The notes under the pieces were generated by a model. That model did not search any database, was not told the origin of the DNA, and saw nothing but the letters and a program-made list of their open reading frames with translations. A DNA stretch of 64,000 nt from an uncultured Fluviicola sp. Lineage in GTDB: Bacteria > Bacteroidota > Bacteroidia > Flavobacteriales > Crocinitomicaceae. Made by a program: the position numbers and the translations under genes. Numbering within the stretch: position 1 is the first letter of the stretch; each line of letters begins with the position of its first letter. This document shows, piece after piece, positions 23,606-32,801 of this stretch. Where the stretch lies: positions 1 to 64,000 of the forward strand of contig NZ_CAMLDC010000026.1 of NCBI RefSeq assembly GCF_946478805.1, in the 5' to 3' direction.

Positions 23606-25276
23606 ATGAAGAAGATTTTACTTGCATTTTTGGCAAGTTCATCCGTTTTTGCGATGAATTCACTTGCACAACACCTCGATTCCACCTTCAATACGAATGG
23701 CTACCTCCCCTATCTCGGTCCCAATTCAAACAGCGAAGGAAACCTGGGAAGCGCCAATGCTTCAGCTATTCAACCGGACGGAAAAATTGTGACCGTACTT
23801 GAAAGAGATCCAAATTCGCCGGATTTGATGATGCATGTTTATCGTTATTTGGCAAACGGAATGCCGGACCCATCATTTGGAACGAACGGTGCTATTTCCA
23901 CTTTCTGTGGACAGACCAGCCGCGGGTACGATGTTGCCATCCAGTCTGACGGAAAAATTGTACTGGTCGGAGAATCGAAATACTGTATCAACGGAATCTG
24001 CGGTGCAAGCCAATTCATCATGATGCGATTGAAAACGAACGGTATCCTGGATTCTACTTTTGGAGTAAACGGACATCTTTTATCCGATAACGTCTTTGGA
24101 AGTACGGGAACCTATTCCATTCCAAAAAGTTTACACATTCTTCCGAATGGAAAATTTTTGGTCGGCGGGATCGGACCGGGTGGAAAACCGGCAATTGTGC
24201 GTTTGAACAGTGATGGTTTCCCGGACAATACCTATGGTGTAAACGGGGTGTTTTCATTGACCAATGTACCGAGATCACAGTATAGAAGCATGGCGATCGG
24301 TCCGAATGGTGAAGCTTACGGATTGTTGATCACCGATACCTGGAACCAGGCAACGATTTCCTACGATTCAACGAATTTTTCCGACATCACAATGTTCAAA
24401 CTGACTCCGAATGGAGCATTGGATGCAACTTTCGGTACCAATGGTGTATTCCGGTTTGATACAGATGTAACCGATCAGCCTTTTTCACTTACGGTATCCA
24501 GCACAGGAAAAATACTCGTGGCGGGCTACAATATGCCGGAACACTACTACTATTCCCAGATGGATTTCAGCGGATACGGTGAAGCAAACGTCGGCTTGGT
24601 AGCTTTTGTAAACCCCAACGGAACTTTGGATATGAGTATTCCAAACGGATTTGCAACCTTTGATTTCCAAGAGGATACAGCAACATTTTTCAATAAGATC
24701 ATAGAAAAGAGTCCGAACGAATACTTAATTTGCGGATTTACAACGGATTACGTGGGCGGGAATTTCCAGAACAAAGGATTGATTGTCAGTATGACTGCAC
24801 AAGGTCAATTGAATACTGCTTTCAACGGGAACGGTCATATGATCTTTGACCATGGAGTCGTAGGTTCTTCCGGCTGGAACGGGAAACTGGCAAATTTTGA
24901 GGATGTGGATATCACGAATGACAACAAGATCCTGTTGACAGGAGCACGTAACCCAATTGGTGGTGCAACAAAAGGAAGTATCTACCTTCTGCAATTGGCA
25001 TTCGGACCAACCAGTGGTTTGGGAGTTGAAGAACTTTCGGGAGAAACTGAATTTTCTGCTTATCCGAATCCGGTGAGTAACGGTCGTTTTATGATTTCAA
25101 TTGAGGAAGCTGCAGATATCCGGTTAGTTGGATTAGATGGCCGAATCCTGTATCAAAGCGAAGTTTCCGGGGGAATCTCTGAGATCAGCCTTGATTCTGG
25201 CTACAAAGGGGTTGCGATCCTGAAAGTGCAGACGAAAGAAGGAAAAGTGGGCACCCGCAAGATACTTTTTGAGTAA
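23606..25276 (+). CDS. Delta-60-repeat T9SS-secreted protein, copy 1
   Basis: A 556-residue exported protein: signal peptide at 1-21 (ending NSLAQ), then about seven delta-60 repeats of the form LDxTFGxNG followed by QxDGKIVxVG, a beta-propeller-like architecture over residues 22-470. A type A T9SS tail follows from about 480 (AYPNPVSNGRFMI, GVAILKVQT). Such proteins are secreted to the surface or medium; their ligands are unknown. A paralogue follows directly downstream at 25385, so the pair arose by tandem duplication. Confidence 0.88.
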   Translation: MKKILLAFLASSSVFAMNSLAQHLDSTFNTNGYLPYLGPNSNSEGNLGSANASAIQPDGKIVTVLERDPNSPDLMMHVYRYLANGMPDPSFGTNGAISTFCGQTSRGYDVAIQSDGKIVLVGESKYCINGICGASQFIMMRLKTNGILDSTFGVNGHLLSDNVFGSTGTYSIPKSLHILPNGKFLVGGIGPGGKPAIVRLNSDGFPDNTYGVNGVFSLTNVPRSQYRSMAIGPNGEAYGLLITDTWNQATISYDSTNFSDITMFKLTPNGALDATFGTNGVFRFDTDVTDQPFSLTVSSTGKILVAGYNMPEHYYYSQMDFSGYGEANVGLVAFVNPNGTLDMSIPNGFATFDFQEDTATFFNKIIEKSPNEYLICGFTTDYVGGNFQNKGLIVSMTAQGQLNTAFNGNGHMIFDHGVVGSSGWNGKLANFEDVDITNDNKILLTGARNPIGGATKGSIYLLQLAFGPTSGLGVEELSGETEFSAYPNPVSNGRFMISIEEAADIRLVGLDGRILYQSEVSGGISEISLDSGYKGVAILKVQTKEGKVGTRKILFE

Positions 25277-25294
25277 AAATATCATCTTTTTTAT

Positions 25295-25369
25295 GCCGCA
25301 AGGACGCGGAGAACACCATGTTTTACTATATCCCCTTGGTATTCTTCAAGTCTTTGCGGTTTTAATCAC
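25295..25369. repeat. Dispersed ACCACnAAG-type repeat between paralogues
   Basis: GCCGCAAGGACGCGGAGAAC, then after a spacer TTCAAGTCTTTGCGGTTTT, giving two roughly facing arms between the delta-60 genes. Same family as 11-40. Confidence 0.5.
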
Positions 25370-25384
25370 ATAATACAGTCTCAT

Positions 25385-27058
25385 ATGAAGAAAATTTTAC
25401 TTGTATTTTTGGCCGGTTCATCTGTTTTTTCGATGAATGCAGCAGCACAACACATTGATTCTACATTCAATACGAATGGTTATATCCCCTATCTGGGCCC
25501 CAATTCAAACGGTGAAGGAAACCTCGGATATGCAAACGCTTCTGCAATCCAGGCGGATGGCAAAATTGTCACTGTATTGGGAAGGGACGCAACTCAATCG
25601 GCAGACCTAATGATGCACGTGTATCGTTATTTACCCAACGGAATGCCAGACCCGACATTCGGAACAAACGGTGCAGTTTCCACGTTCTGCGGACAGGAAA
25701 GTGTCGGATACGATGTGGAAATCCAATCAGATGGAAAAATTGTATTGGTTGGTGAGTCCGAATACTGTATCAACGGGATTTGCGGGGCAAGCCAGTTCAT
25801 TATGATGCGCTTAAAACCGAACGGAATCATTGATTCTACTTTCGGGGTCAATGGCCATCTTTTATCGAATCACGTTTTCGGGAATACCGGTACGTATTCC
25901 ATTCCAAAAAGCCTGCTCATCCTTCTGGATGGAAAATTCATGGTCGGTGCAAAAGGCCCGGGCGGAAAACCTGCTATTGTACGATTAAATACAAACGGAT
26001 TTCCGGACAACAGTTACGGAACGAACGGCGTTTTCCTGCTGGAAAATGAACCGAGAGCTCATTTTATTGACATGGCCGTTGGGTCAAACGGTGAAGCTTA
26101 CGGACTAGTGAGTATCGATACCTGGGACCAGGCAACGACTCTCTATGATTCAGCTGATTACCAGGACAATGCGATCTTTAAAATAAATCCGAACGGGACG
26201 GCTGACTTGACATTCGGGACAAACGGACTGTTCCGTTTCAGTACGGATGTGACGGACGAACCTTTTTCCATTGCATTGACAAGCACAGGGAAACTCCTTG
26301 TTGCAGGCTATAATATGTCCGAACACTTCGTGTATTCCACCATGGACTTTATGGGGTACGGTGAAGCAAACAGGGGTTTTGTGGCTTTTGTAAATACAAC
26401 CGGCTCTTTAGATATGAGCATTCCGAATGGATTCGTCAACTACGATTTCGCCGAAGATACAGCAACCTTCTTTAATAAGATCATTGAAAAAGGTCCGAAT
26501 GAATACCTGATCTGCGGTTTCACGACAGATTATGTCGGCGGGAATTTCCAGAATAAAGGACTGATTGTCAGTATAGATGCCCAGGGCCAGTTAAATACAG
26601 CGTTCAATGGAAATGGCCGCATGACCTTTGATCACGGAATGGTTGGTACTTCCGGCTGGAATGGGAAACTGGCGAATTTCATGGATGTAAATATCACCAA
26701 TGACAATAAGATCTTATTGACCGGATACCGCAATCCCATTGCCGCGAACACAAAAAGGAGTATTTACATGTTGCAATTGGCATACGGACCAACCAGTGGT
26801 TTGGGAGTTGAAGAACTTTCGGGAGAAACTGAATTCTCCGCTTACCCGAACCCGGTGAGCAACGGCCGTTTTATGATTTCAATTGAGGAAACTGCAGATA
26901 TCCAGCTTGTTGGATTGGACGGAAGAATCCTGTATCAAAGCGAGATTGCGGCTGGAATCTCTGAGATCAGCCTTGATTCTGGCTACAAAGGAATTGCGAT
27001 CCTGAAGGTACAGACAAAAGAAGGAAAAGTGGGAACGCGAAAATTGCTTTTTGAGTAA
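25385..27058 (+). CDS. Delta-60-repeat T9SS-secreted protein, copy 2
   Basis: A 557-residue paralogue of the preceding protein with the same order: signal peptide ending AAAQ, delta-60 repeats, and type A sorting tail. Most of the protein matches copy 1 residue for residue, with changes concentrated in loops. Codon choice differs widely in the repeat region but is almost identical in the stretch coding for the start of the sorting domain, suggesting gene conversion there. Probably followed by the GGGGGA/TCCCCC hairpin terminator at 27096. Confidence 0.88.
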   Translation: MKKILLVFLAGSSVFSMNAAAQHIDSTFNTNGYIPYLGPNSNGEGNLGYANASAIQADGKIVTVLGRDATQSADLMMHVYRYLPNGMPDPTFGTNGAVSTFCGQESVGYDVEIQSDGKIVLVGESEYCINGICGASQFIMMRLKPNGIIDSTFGVNGHLLSNHVFGNTGTYSIPKSLLILLDGKFMVGAKGPGGKPAIVRLNTNGFPDNSYGTNGVFLLENEPRAHFIDMAVGSNGEAYGLVSIDTWDQATTLYDSADYQDNAIFKINPNGTADLTFGTNGLFRFSTDVTDEPFSIALTSTGKLLVAGYNMSEHFVYSTMDFMGYGEANRGFVAFVNTTGSLDMSIPNGFVNYDFAEDTATFFNKIIEKGPNEYLICGFTTDYVGGNFQNKGLIVSIDAQGQLNTAFNGNGRMTFDHGMVGTSGWNGKLANFMDVNITNDNKILLTGYRNPIAANTKRSIYMLQLAYGPTSGLGVEELSGETEFSAYPNPVSNGRFMISIEETADIQLVGLDGRILYQSEIAAGISEISLDSGYKGIAILKVQTKEGKVGTRKLLFE

Positions 27059-27082
27059 TGTTTTGGATTATCAACTGATTTA

Positions 27083-27162
27083 ATTATCAATTATCAAGGG
27101 GGATCTGCTTTCAAAAGTTTTTCCCCCTTTATAATTTCGTCATTCATAATTGATAATTAACT
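27083..27162. repeat. TTGATAATT-type repeats on both sides of terminator
   Basis: TAATTATCAATTATCAA before the hairpin and CATAATTGATAATTAA after it. Same family as 58-73. Confidence 0.5.
27096..27129 (+). terminator. Rho-independent-like terminator
   Basis: AAGGGGGA and TCCCCCTT arms, 38 bases after the delta-60 copy 2 stop codon, followed by AT-rich sequence. Confidence 0.6.
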
Positions 27163-27183
27163 TAGCATCAAAGTTTCCAACAC

Positions 27184-27648
27184 ATGTATTCCAAGGAAGA
27201 ATCCAAACAACTGAAAATCAATTTCTGGAACCAGTTCAAGGTACAGATGCAGAAAACACGTTCTTCCAACGGCCGGCGAATGAACTGGCTGGCTTATCCT
27301 TCCGAAGTCAAAGATATTTATATCCGTGTGGATGCCGACGGGAAAGGCGCTCGTCTGACCTTCGATATCCAGGGAAAAGATGCAGGTGTACGCCAGATTT
27401 TGTGGGAACAGCTCTACGAATTGAAAGTCGTCCTGGAATCTGAAATGGGAACCGACGGGGTTTGGATCGAAAATGCAAGCACATCCGTTATTTCCGACTT
27501 TAACCGAATTATCTGGGAACGCTCCGACCTGAATTTTTACAAACCGGAAGACCATCCCGAAATAATAAACTACTTAGCCGACCGTTTAATTCATTTTGAT
27601 GCCTTTTACCAAGAATTTAAGGATATCTTGATAAATCTAGCAATGTAG
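27184..27648 (+). CDS. DUF4268 domain protein
   Basis: A 154-residue cytosolic protein beginning MYSKEESKQLKINFWNQFK, with RRMNWLAYPSEVKDIYIRVD and a C-terminal DRLIHFDAFYQEFKDIL helix. This is the DUF4268 pattern, a domain otherwise found at the end of some restriction-endonuclease-like or PD-(D/E)XK-linked proteins but also, as here, alone. Function unknown. Its stop codon is 24 bases before the next gene's start, yet that gene appears to have its own promoter. Confidence 0.78.
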   Translation: MYSKEESKQLKINFWNQFKVQMQKTRSSNGRRMNWLAYPSEVKDIYIRVDADGKGARLTFDIQGKDAGVRQILWEQLYELKVVLESEMGTDGVWIENASTSVISDFNRIIWERSDLNFYKPEDHPEIINYLADRLIHFDAFYQEFKDILINLAM

Positions 27649-27660
27649 CTAAAGTCTTTG

Positions 27661-27668
27661 TATTTTTG
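27661..27668 (+). promoter_or_regulatory. Candidate -7 box TATTTTTG
   Basis: TAnnTTTG match four bases before the ATG of the choice-of-anchor protein, implying an almost leaderless transcript. Confidence 0.45.
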
Positions 27669-27672
27669 CCTT

Positions 27673-28479
27673 ATGTTAAAACGAATTGTCCTATTTTCAA
27701 GCGTCATCCTTTCGGCGCTTTCAGCAACTGCTCAAACGACCCTTCTGGATGAGGATTTCCAACAAGGAATCCCTGCCAATTGGACGATTATCAAGAATGA
27801 TACATGCACCGCGGTTGATCCCCAGTTCGCTCCGGCGTGGATAGCATATGCTGATCCTGACAATACGGCTGATACCGTTGCAGCTGCAACATCTTATTTT
27901 ACATCCAGCCAAACAGCTAGTCGTTGGTTGATCACTCCTCCGATCACTATCGGGACATTCGGAAATTACCTGAAATGGAAAGCAAAATCCTATGATCCAA
28001 GTTACCCGGATACATACCAGGTCATGCTCTCTACAACAGATACGCAAATTTCAAGCTTCGACAGCCTTCTTTTACGCGTAGAATTTGAATGGGAAGATTG
28101 GACGGAACACGAGATTAACCTAAGCGAATACGGATTCAACAACAACGAAACGGTTCACATTGCATTCGTTATCCAGACGCAAGGTGGATTTAACCTGTTT
28201 GTGGATAGCATCAACGTTCGAAAAGACGATCCCTTGTCAGTTAACGAACAATTCCTGCATACCGATGTGTCGATTTACCCGAATCCTGCAAACGATGTGA
28301 TCCGATTTTCAACTGCTAGCCTGGAACAGGTTTCCATTTACAATACTGCCGGAACCTTGGTCTATTCACAGAAAAACGCAACCCCCATTTCAATAAGTTC
28401 ATTTGAACAGGGAATTTACCTGGTTCGAATGACAACAAACAGCGGACAAACCATTACAAAACGCGTCCAGAAGATCTGA
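27673..28479 (+). CDS. T9SS-secreted protein with choice-of-anchor J (cleaved adhesin) domain
   Basis: A 268-residue exported protein: signal peptide ending ATAQ, then a jelly-roll domain starting LLDEDFQQGIPANWTIIKN and continuing SRWLITPPI, the pattern of choice-of-anchor J domains. A type A T9SS tail follows (VSIYPNPANDVIRF, QGIYLVRMT, KRVQKI). The domain often binds carbohydrate or accompanies surface proteases. The start is at ATG 27673; an upstream TTG at 27658 lies inside the promoter-like box. Confidence 0.85.
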   Translation: MLKRIVLFSSVILSALSATAQTTLLDEDFQQGIPANWTIIKNDTCTAVDPQFAPAWIAYADPDNTADTVAAATSYFTSSQTASRWLITPPITIGTFGNYLKWKAKSYDPSYPDTYQVMLSTTDTQISSFDSLLLRVEFEWEDWTEHEINLSEYGFNNNETVHIAFVIQTQGGFNLFVDSINVRKDDPLSVNEQFLHTDVSIYPNPANDVIRFSTASLEQVSIYNTAGTLVYSQKNATPISISSFEQGIYLVRMTTNSGQTITKRVQKI

Positions 28480-28513
28480 TAAACTACTCCAAGGCTAACA
28501 AACTGTATAAACT

Positions 28514-29998
28514 TTGAAAAGACTCACTGTTTTTAGCATAAAATCCTTCGCCGGTCCGTTCGTTGCAACCTTTTGCATTTCGATGGTGATGCTCATCATG
28601 CAATTCACCTGGGTGTACATCGATGACCTGATGGGGAAAGGATTGAGTGTCGGAGTGATCATCGAATTGATGTTTTATGTTTCTGCAGGCCTCATTCCAC
28701 TTGCATTGCCATTGGCTATTCTCCTGAGTTCCATTATGACCTTGGGAAACCTGGCTGAAAACAACGAGTTGACCGCATTGAAATCCTCCGGATTATCCTT
28801 ATTCCGGATCCTGAGGCCTCTGACCCAAACCGTTATCGTCATTGCAATCTCCACTTTCTTCTTCGCCAACTATGTAATCCCGGTTGCCAATCTGAAATGG
28901 CACACCATCATCTTTGATATCCAGGAAACAAAAGTGGGAATGTTGCTCACGCCCGGCTCCTACTCCAAGGAGATTGACGGATACGCGATCAAAGTCAAAT
29001 CCGCAAAGGACAACACATTCTACAACATTACCATTCACGATTATACAAATCCGAATATCCTTAAAACGGTAAAAGCAGATTCGGGAACAGTTTATAAAGG
29101 TGACAACGGAAAATACCTCCTTTTCCATCTTTCAAATGGAATCGTACACGAAGAATTACAGGCGCAAGCTCCTGTTTTCACCACTGAAGGTGTACCTTTC
29201 CATCAAGGCGATTTCAGGCCAAGCAGAACCACCCAGTTCAAGGCCGCCACTTACAAAATGGAATTGATCGGGTTTGATTTGAACAAGTCGGATGAAGAAC
29301 TCTTCAAAAACGATTATGAAATGCTCAATGTATTCCAGATCAATGAAGCTAAAGATTCCTTGCAGCGAAAACAAGACAAAGTACTGTCGGATTTCGGGAA
29401 AACCAACGTGAAGAACAGGCCTTTCAGCCAATCATTGAACTTTGAGAAATTACCTAAAACAACTGTTGGAAAACCGGCTATCAAAGCTGCAAACGAAATC
29501 CAGCAATTACAAGCGATCCCTTCGAAAACGATCAAACTTTCCGACTTGACGAAAGCGGAACGTATTGCTGCAGTTAATGCAGCCATAATCAGCGCACGAA
29601 GCATGACCGGGGTAAATGAAGAACAAGCTCAGTTCCTGGATGCATTCCGGACCAATTACGAACAGTTTCAAATTGAATTTCACCGCAAATTTGCCTTGTC
29701 AGGGGCCATTATCGTTCTGTTTTTTGTTGGTGCACCACTCGGAGCCATTGTACGAAAAGGTGGTTTTGGAGCTCCTGTTGTCATTGCTGCCTTACTCTTC
29801 ATGGTATATTTTGTATTGTTCAGTGTCGGTGAAAATCTGGCGGCTGCAGGCGTACTTTCTCCATTTTGGGGAATGTGGTTGCCAACCGCCGTCCTGATCC
29901 CGATTGCCTGTATCCTGATGATTGCTGCGGCAAATGATCTGGGTGTTTTTGACAAGAAATTGTGGCGCTATATACTCACTTTTGGTACCAAACGATGA
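28514..29998 (+). CDS. LptF/LptG-type lipopolysaccharide export permease
   Basis: A 494-residue inner-membrane protein of the YjgP/YjgQ family: N-terminal helices around ATFCISMVMLIMQFTW and LALPLAILLSSIMTLGNLAENNE, a periplasmic beta-jelly-roll (about 120-380) that carries LPS towards the outer membrane, and three C-terminal helices. In Bacteroidota the periplasmic part is often enlarged, as here. The only sensible start is TTG at 28514 (MKRLTVFSIK), without a clear Shine-Dalgarno. The next gene's ATG overlaps the stop codon, so translation is coupled to the glycosyltransferase. Confidence 0.9.
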   Translation: MKRLTVFSIKSFAGPFVATFCISMVMLIMQFTWVYIDDLMGKGLSVGVIIELMFYVSAGLIPLALPLAILLSSIMTLGNLAENNELTALKSSGLSLFRILRPLTQTVIVIAISTFFFANYVIPVANLKWHTIIFDIQETKVGMLLTPGSYSKEIDGYAIKVKSAKDNTFYNITIHDYTNPNILKTVKADSGTVYKGDNGKYLLFHLSNGIVHEELQAQAPVFTTEGVPFHQGDFRPSRTTQFKAATYKMELIGFDLNKSDEELFKNDYEMLNVFQINEAKDSLQRKQDKVLSDFGKTNVKNRPFSQSLNFEKLPKTTVGKPAIKAANEIQQLQAIPSKTIKLSDLTKAERIAAVNAAIISARSMTGVNEEQAQFLDAFRTNYEQFQIEFHRKFALSGAIIVLFFVGAPLGAIVRKGGFGAPVVIAALLFMVYFVLFSVGENLAAAGVLSPFWGMWLPTAVLIPIACILMIAAANDLGVFDKKLWRYILTFGTKR

Positions 29999-31161
29999 AG
30001 ATTCTGTACATCGCGCCAAAATCCCCTGCTCCAATAATCGATGGTGGATGTTTTGCCATGATGGAGTGCCTGAAAGGATTGAGCCGGATTGCTGAAGTGG
30101 ACGGAATCATCCTGGAAACGTACAAACATCCGTATACCAAAGAATCCGAACGGATTTTGAAGCAATATTTGAAGACTCAAATGGTTGTTCCGATCAACAC
30201 GGAAATCAGGCCGACAAGTGCTTTGGTCAATTTTATTCAGCGCAAAAATTACAATCTTTCGCGGTTTAAGTCGGAAAAACTCCATCATGAAATCGCCCGG
30301 CAGCTTACAAAGAACTACGATTACATTGTTTGCGACAGCCTGTTTGCCGCCGCCCAGTTAAGTCATTTCGATTTCAAGGATCTTGCCCCGGTAATCATCC
30401 GGTCGCATAATGTGGAATCAGAGATCTGGAGACTGCAAGCAAGCATGGAAACGTCTGTCTTGAAACGTTTTTACCTCCGGAACCTGGAAAAGACCTTGCG
30501 CCGGGAGGAAATAGAAATCCTGAATAAAGCGGCTGTCGTTTGGGCCATATCTGATGAAGACCGGCAATGGATTACAAAAAACACGGATCAGAAAAACGCC
30601 CGCTTACTTCCCGTTTCGGTGACTGTCGATTCGACCGTTGAAGTGGATTACAAAAACAACGGTTTTTTCCATTTGGGATCCATGGATTGGAAACCCAACC
30701 AGGAAGCAGTCAGTTTTTTGGTCAAAAATATCTGGAGTAATCCTGCCCTATCCGGTTTTCCCTTAAAAATTGCAGGTTCCAAAAGTGAACACTACAGTTT
30801 CTACAATACAAATGACATCCGGGTGGTTGGATGGGTGAAGGACAGCACTGATTTCATGGCCAAGTCAGGAACATTGGTCACCCCTATCCGCTCCGGAAGT
30901 GGAATCCGGATCAAACTCCTGGAAGCCATGGCACTCGGAGTTCCATGTATTACCACGAAACTTGGAGCTGCAGGAATCGATATTGAAAAATCGGGAATTC
31001 AAATTGCCGAAACAGAAGAATCCTTTGTCGAACTGATCCTGAAATTTCATGAAAATGAGCTTTTCAGGAGAGAAGTTGGAAGCAAATCACGCGATTATAT
31101 CTCAAAAGTTCATAGTTTTGACACCTGTATTGCACTAATGAAAGACACATTTGGAGGCTAA
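29995..31161 (+). CDS. GT4-type glycosyltransferase 1
   Basis: A 388-residue GT-B fold transferase. Its N-terminal acceptor half starts ILYIAPKSPAPIIDGG and contains VIIRSHNVESEIW. The C-terminal donor half has FHLGSMDWKPNQE, VGWVKD and the GSGIRIKLLEAMALGVPCITT block that binds the sugar nucleotide. The ATG overlaps the LptF stop (ATGA). A second transferase follows with a 10-base overlap. Position beside LptF suggests work on cell-surface glycans; donor and acceptor are not predictable. Confidence 0.88.
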   Translation: MKILYIAPKSPAPIIDGGCFAMMECLKGLSRIAEVDGIILETYKHPYTKESERILKQYLKTQMVVPINTEIRPTSALVNFIQRKNYNLSRFKSEKLHHEIARQLTKNYDYIVCDSLFAAAQLSHFDFKDLAPVIIRSHNVESEIWRLQASMETSVLKRFYLRNLEKTLRREEIEILNKAAVVWAISDEDRQWITKNTDQKNARLLPVSVTVDSTVEVDYKNNGFFHLGSMDWKPNQEAVSFLVKNIWSNPALSGFPLKIAGSKSEHYSFYNTNDIRVVGWVKDSTDFMAKSGTLVTPIRSGSGIRIKLLEAMALGVPCITTKLGAAGIDIEKSGIQIAETEESFVELILKFHENELFRREVGSKSRDYISKVHSFDTCIALMKDTFGG

Positions 31162-32332
31162 AGAAGATATCCTGTTTATCGTTTCCCGTTTTCCGTATCC
31201 TTTGGAAAAAGGGGATAAATTGCGGGCTTTCTACCAACTCAAAGAACTTTCCAAAGAATACAATGTAACACTTATCTGCACCACGGATATTCCCGTATCA
31301 CAAGAGCATCAGCAAATTGTGAATCAGTTTTGTACCCGGATTCACTTATTTAAACTCACCAAATTGGGTCTGATATTTCAGCTTTTGCGATCAGTTCTCG
31401 GGTCAAAACCACTCCAGGTTCATTATTTCTACCGGAAATCCATCCATCGGAAAATCAAGGCGATCATTGCACAATCGAAACCTGCACACATCTACTGTCA
31501 ATTGATCCGTGTTTCGGAATACATTAAAAACGAACACCGCGTTCCAAAAACATTGGATTACATGGATGCACTTTCGAAAGGCATGGAGCGGCGAATTCAA
31601 ACGGAAGCCTGGTATAAGAAATGGTTCTACCGCCTGGAAAGCAAACGCCTGAAGCAGTATGAACGCCGTATTTTTGATTATTTCGAACACAAGACCATCA
31701 TTTCGGAGCAAGACCGGAAACTCATTTATCATCCCGATAATCTCGATATTACAGTGGTTCCGAACGGAATCGATGAATCATTCTTTGAAACCTTGCCCAT
31801 CCAAAAAGATTACGACCTGCTTTTTACCGGAAACTTCTCCTACGCGCCCAATATTGAAGCTGCCATTTACCTGGCCGAAGAAATACTTCCACGCATTCAC
31901 AAAAGAGGAATTCCATGTAAGCTGCTCCTTTCGGGAGCAAGCCCTGTAAAACGGGTTTTGGAACTGCAATCACCACATGTTACCGTAACAGGTTGGGTGG
32001 ACGATATTCGCACGAGTTATCAACGTTCACGTATTTTTGTCGCCCCGCTTTTCATCGGAACAGGACTTCAGAATAAACTTCTGGAGGCCATGGCGAGCGG
32101 ACTTCCATGTATTACTACTCCCCTGTCTAACAATGCCTTGGGCGGCACGGACGGGGAAAACATCTTATTGGCAGAAAATATCGATACATTTGTCGAAAAA
32201 ATAGCAGAAGGTTTAGTTATAGAAGGTAAATTTAGTTTAATCGCAACAAAAGGAAAACACTATATTGAAGTACTCTATTCATGGGAAAAGCAAACTCTAA
32301 AACTGTTACAACTCTTGCGAGCACACTCATAA
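31151..32332 (+). CDS. GT4-type glycosyltransferase 2
   Basis: A 393-residue GT-B transferase, paralogous in layout to the one before it: ILFIVSRFPYPLEKGDKLR at the start, VVPNGIDESFF in the linker, LLFTGNFSYAPN and the GTGLQNKLLEAMASGLPCITT donor-site block. The start is TTG at 31151, inside the 3' end of the previous gene; no ATG or GTG lies near enough. The GGAGG at 31153-31157 lies within the start region and may aid reinitiation. Confidence 0.87.
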   Translation: MEAKEDILFIVSRFPYPLEKGDKLRAFYQLKELSKEYNVTLICTTDIPVSQEHQQIVNQFCTRIHLFKLTKLGLIFQLLRSVLGSKPLQVHYFYRKSIHRKIKAIIAQSKPAHIYCQLIRVSEYIKNEHRVPKTLDYMDALSKGMERRIQTEAWYKKWFYRLESKRLKQYERRIFDYFEHKTIISEQDRKLIYHPDNLDITVVPNGIDESFFETLPIQKDYDLLFTGNFSYAPNIEAAIYLAEEILPRIHKRGIPCKLLLSGASPVKRVLELQSPHVTVTGWVDDIRTSYQRSRIFVAPLFIGTGLQNKLLEAMASGLPCITTPLSNNALGGTDGENILLAENIDTFVEKIAEGLVIEGKFSLIATKGKHYIEVLYSWEKQTLKLLQLLRAHS

Positions 32333-32748
32333 TGACCCTGCTTATTCTCCAGGCATGCTCAAACCAAAACAATTTGCCGGACTGGATTCATGGAAATTGG
32401 ATTACTTCCCTTGACAACGAAACTATTCACGAAAATTGGAAACTTCAGGGAAAATACATCTCAGGAGAGAATTACATGCATTACGAGAATAAGTTACAAA
32501 GGGAAAAACTTCAGATCTTCGAGAAGGACAACGAACTCCACTACCAGATCATCATCGAAAAAGACACCCTTGTTTTCAAATGTAGAGACTACCTGGATTC
32601 AGACACATTGACATTTGTAAACAACCGGAACCCCTTCCCCAAACGGATTAATTACGCCAAACCGAAAGCAGATAAAATGTCTGTTTGGATTGAAAACACG
32701 AAAAACGATCCGAACGGTATCTTCTTTACCTTTAAAAAAGTTAAATAG
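32281..32748 (+). CDS. Small lipoprotein
   Basis: A 155-residue exported lipoprotein. The signal MGKANSKTVTTLASTLIMTL ends in the lipobox LQAC, then SNQNNLPDWIHGNWI. The mature part has the GNW...ENW...GKYISGE rhythm of small beta-barrel lipoproteins that resemble DUF6265-type domains. It overlaps the preceding transferase by 52 bases. A later ATG at 32332 (TAATG overlap) would leave a signal peptide too short to work. The role is unknown, probably envelope-associated with the LptF-transferase run. Confidence 0.7.
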   Translation: MGKANSKTVTTLASTLIMTLLILQACSNQNNLPDWIHGNWITSLDNETIHENWKLQGKYISGENYMHYENKLQREKLQIFEKDNELHYQIIIEKDTLVFKCRDYLDSDTLTFVNNRNPFPKRINYAKPKADKMSVWIENTKNDPNGIFFTFKKVK

Positions 32749-32773
32749 TTGACCGCTATTGCAGAATTCGAAG

Positions 32774-32781
32774 TAAATTTG
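32774..32781 (+). promoter_or_regulatory. Candidate -7 box TAAATTTG for ribBA
   Basis: Exact TAnnTTTG match, 20 bases before the ribBA ATG. There is no room for an FMN riboswitch between the lipoprotein stop codon and ribBA. Confidence 0.55.
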
Positions 32782-32801
32782 TGCTACTTTATTAAACAGG
32801 T

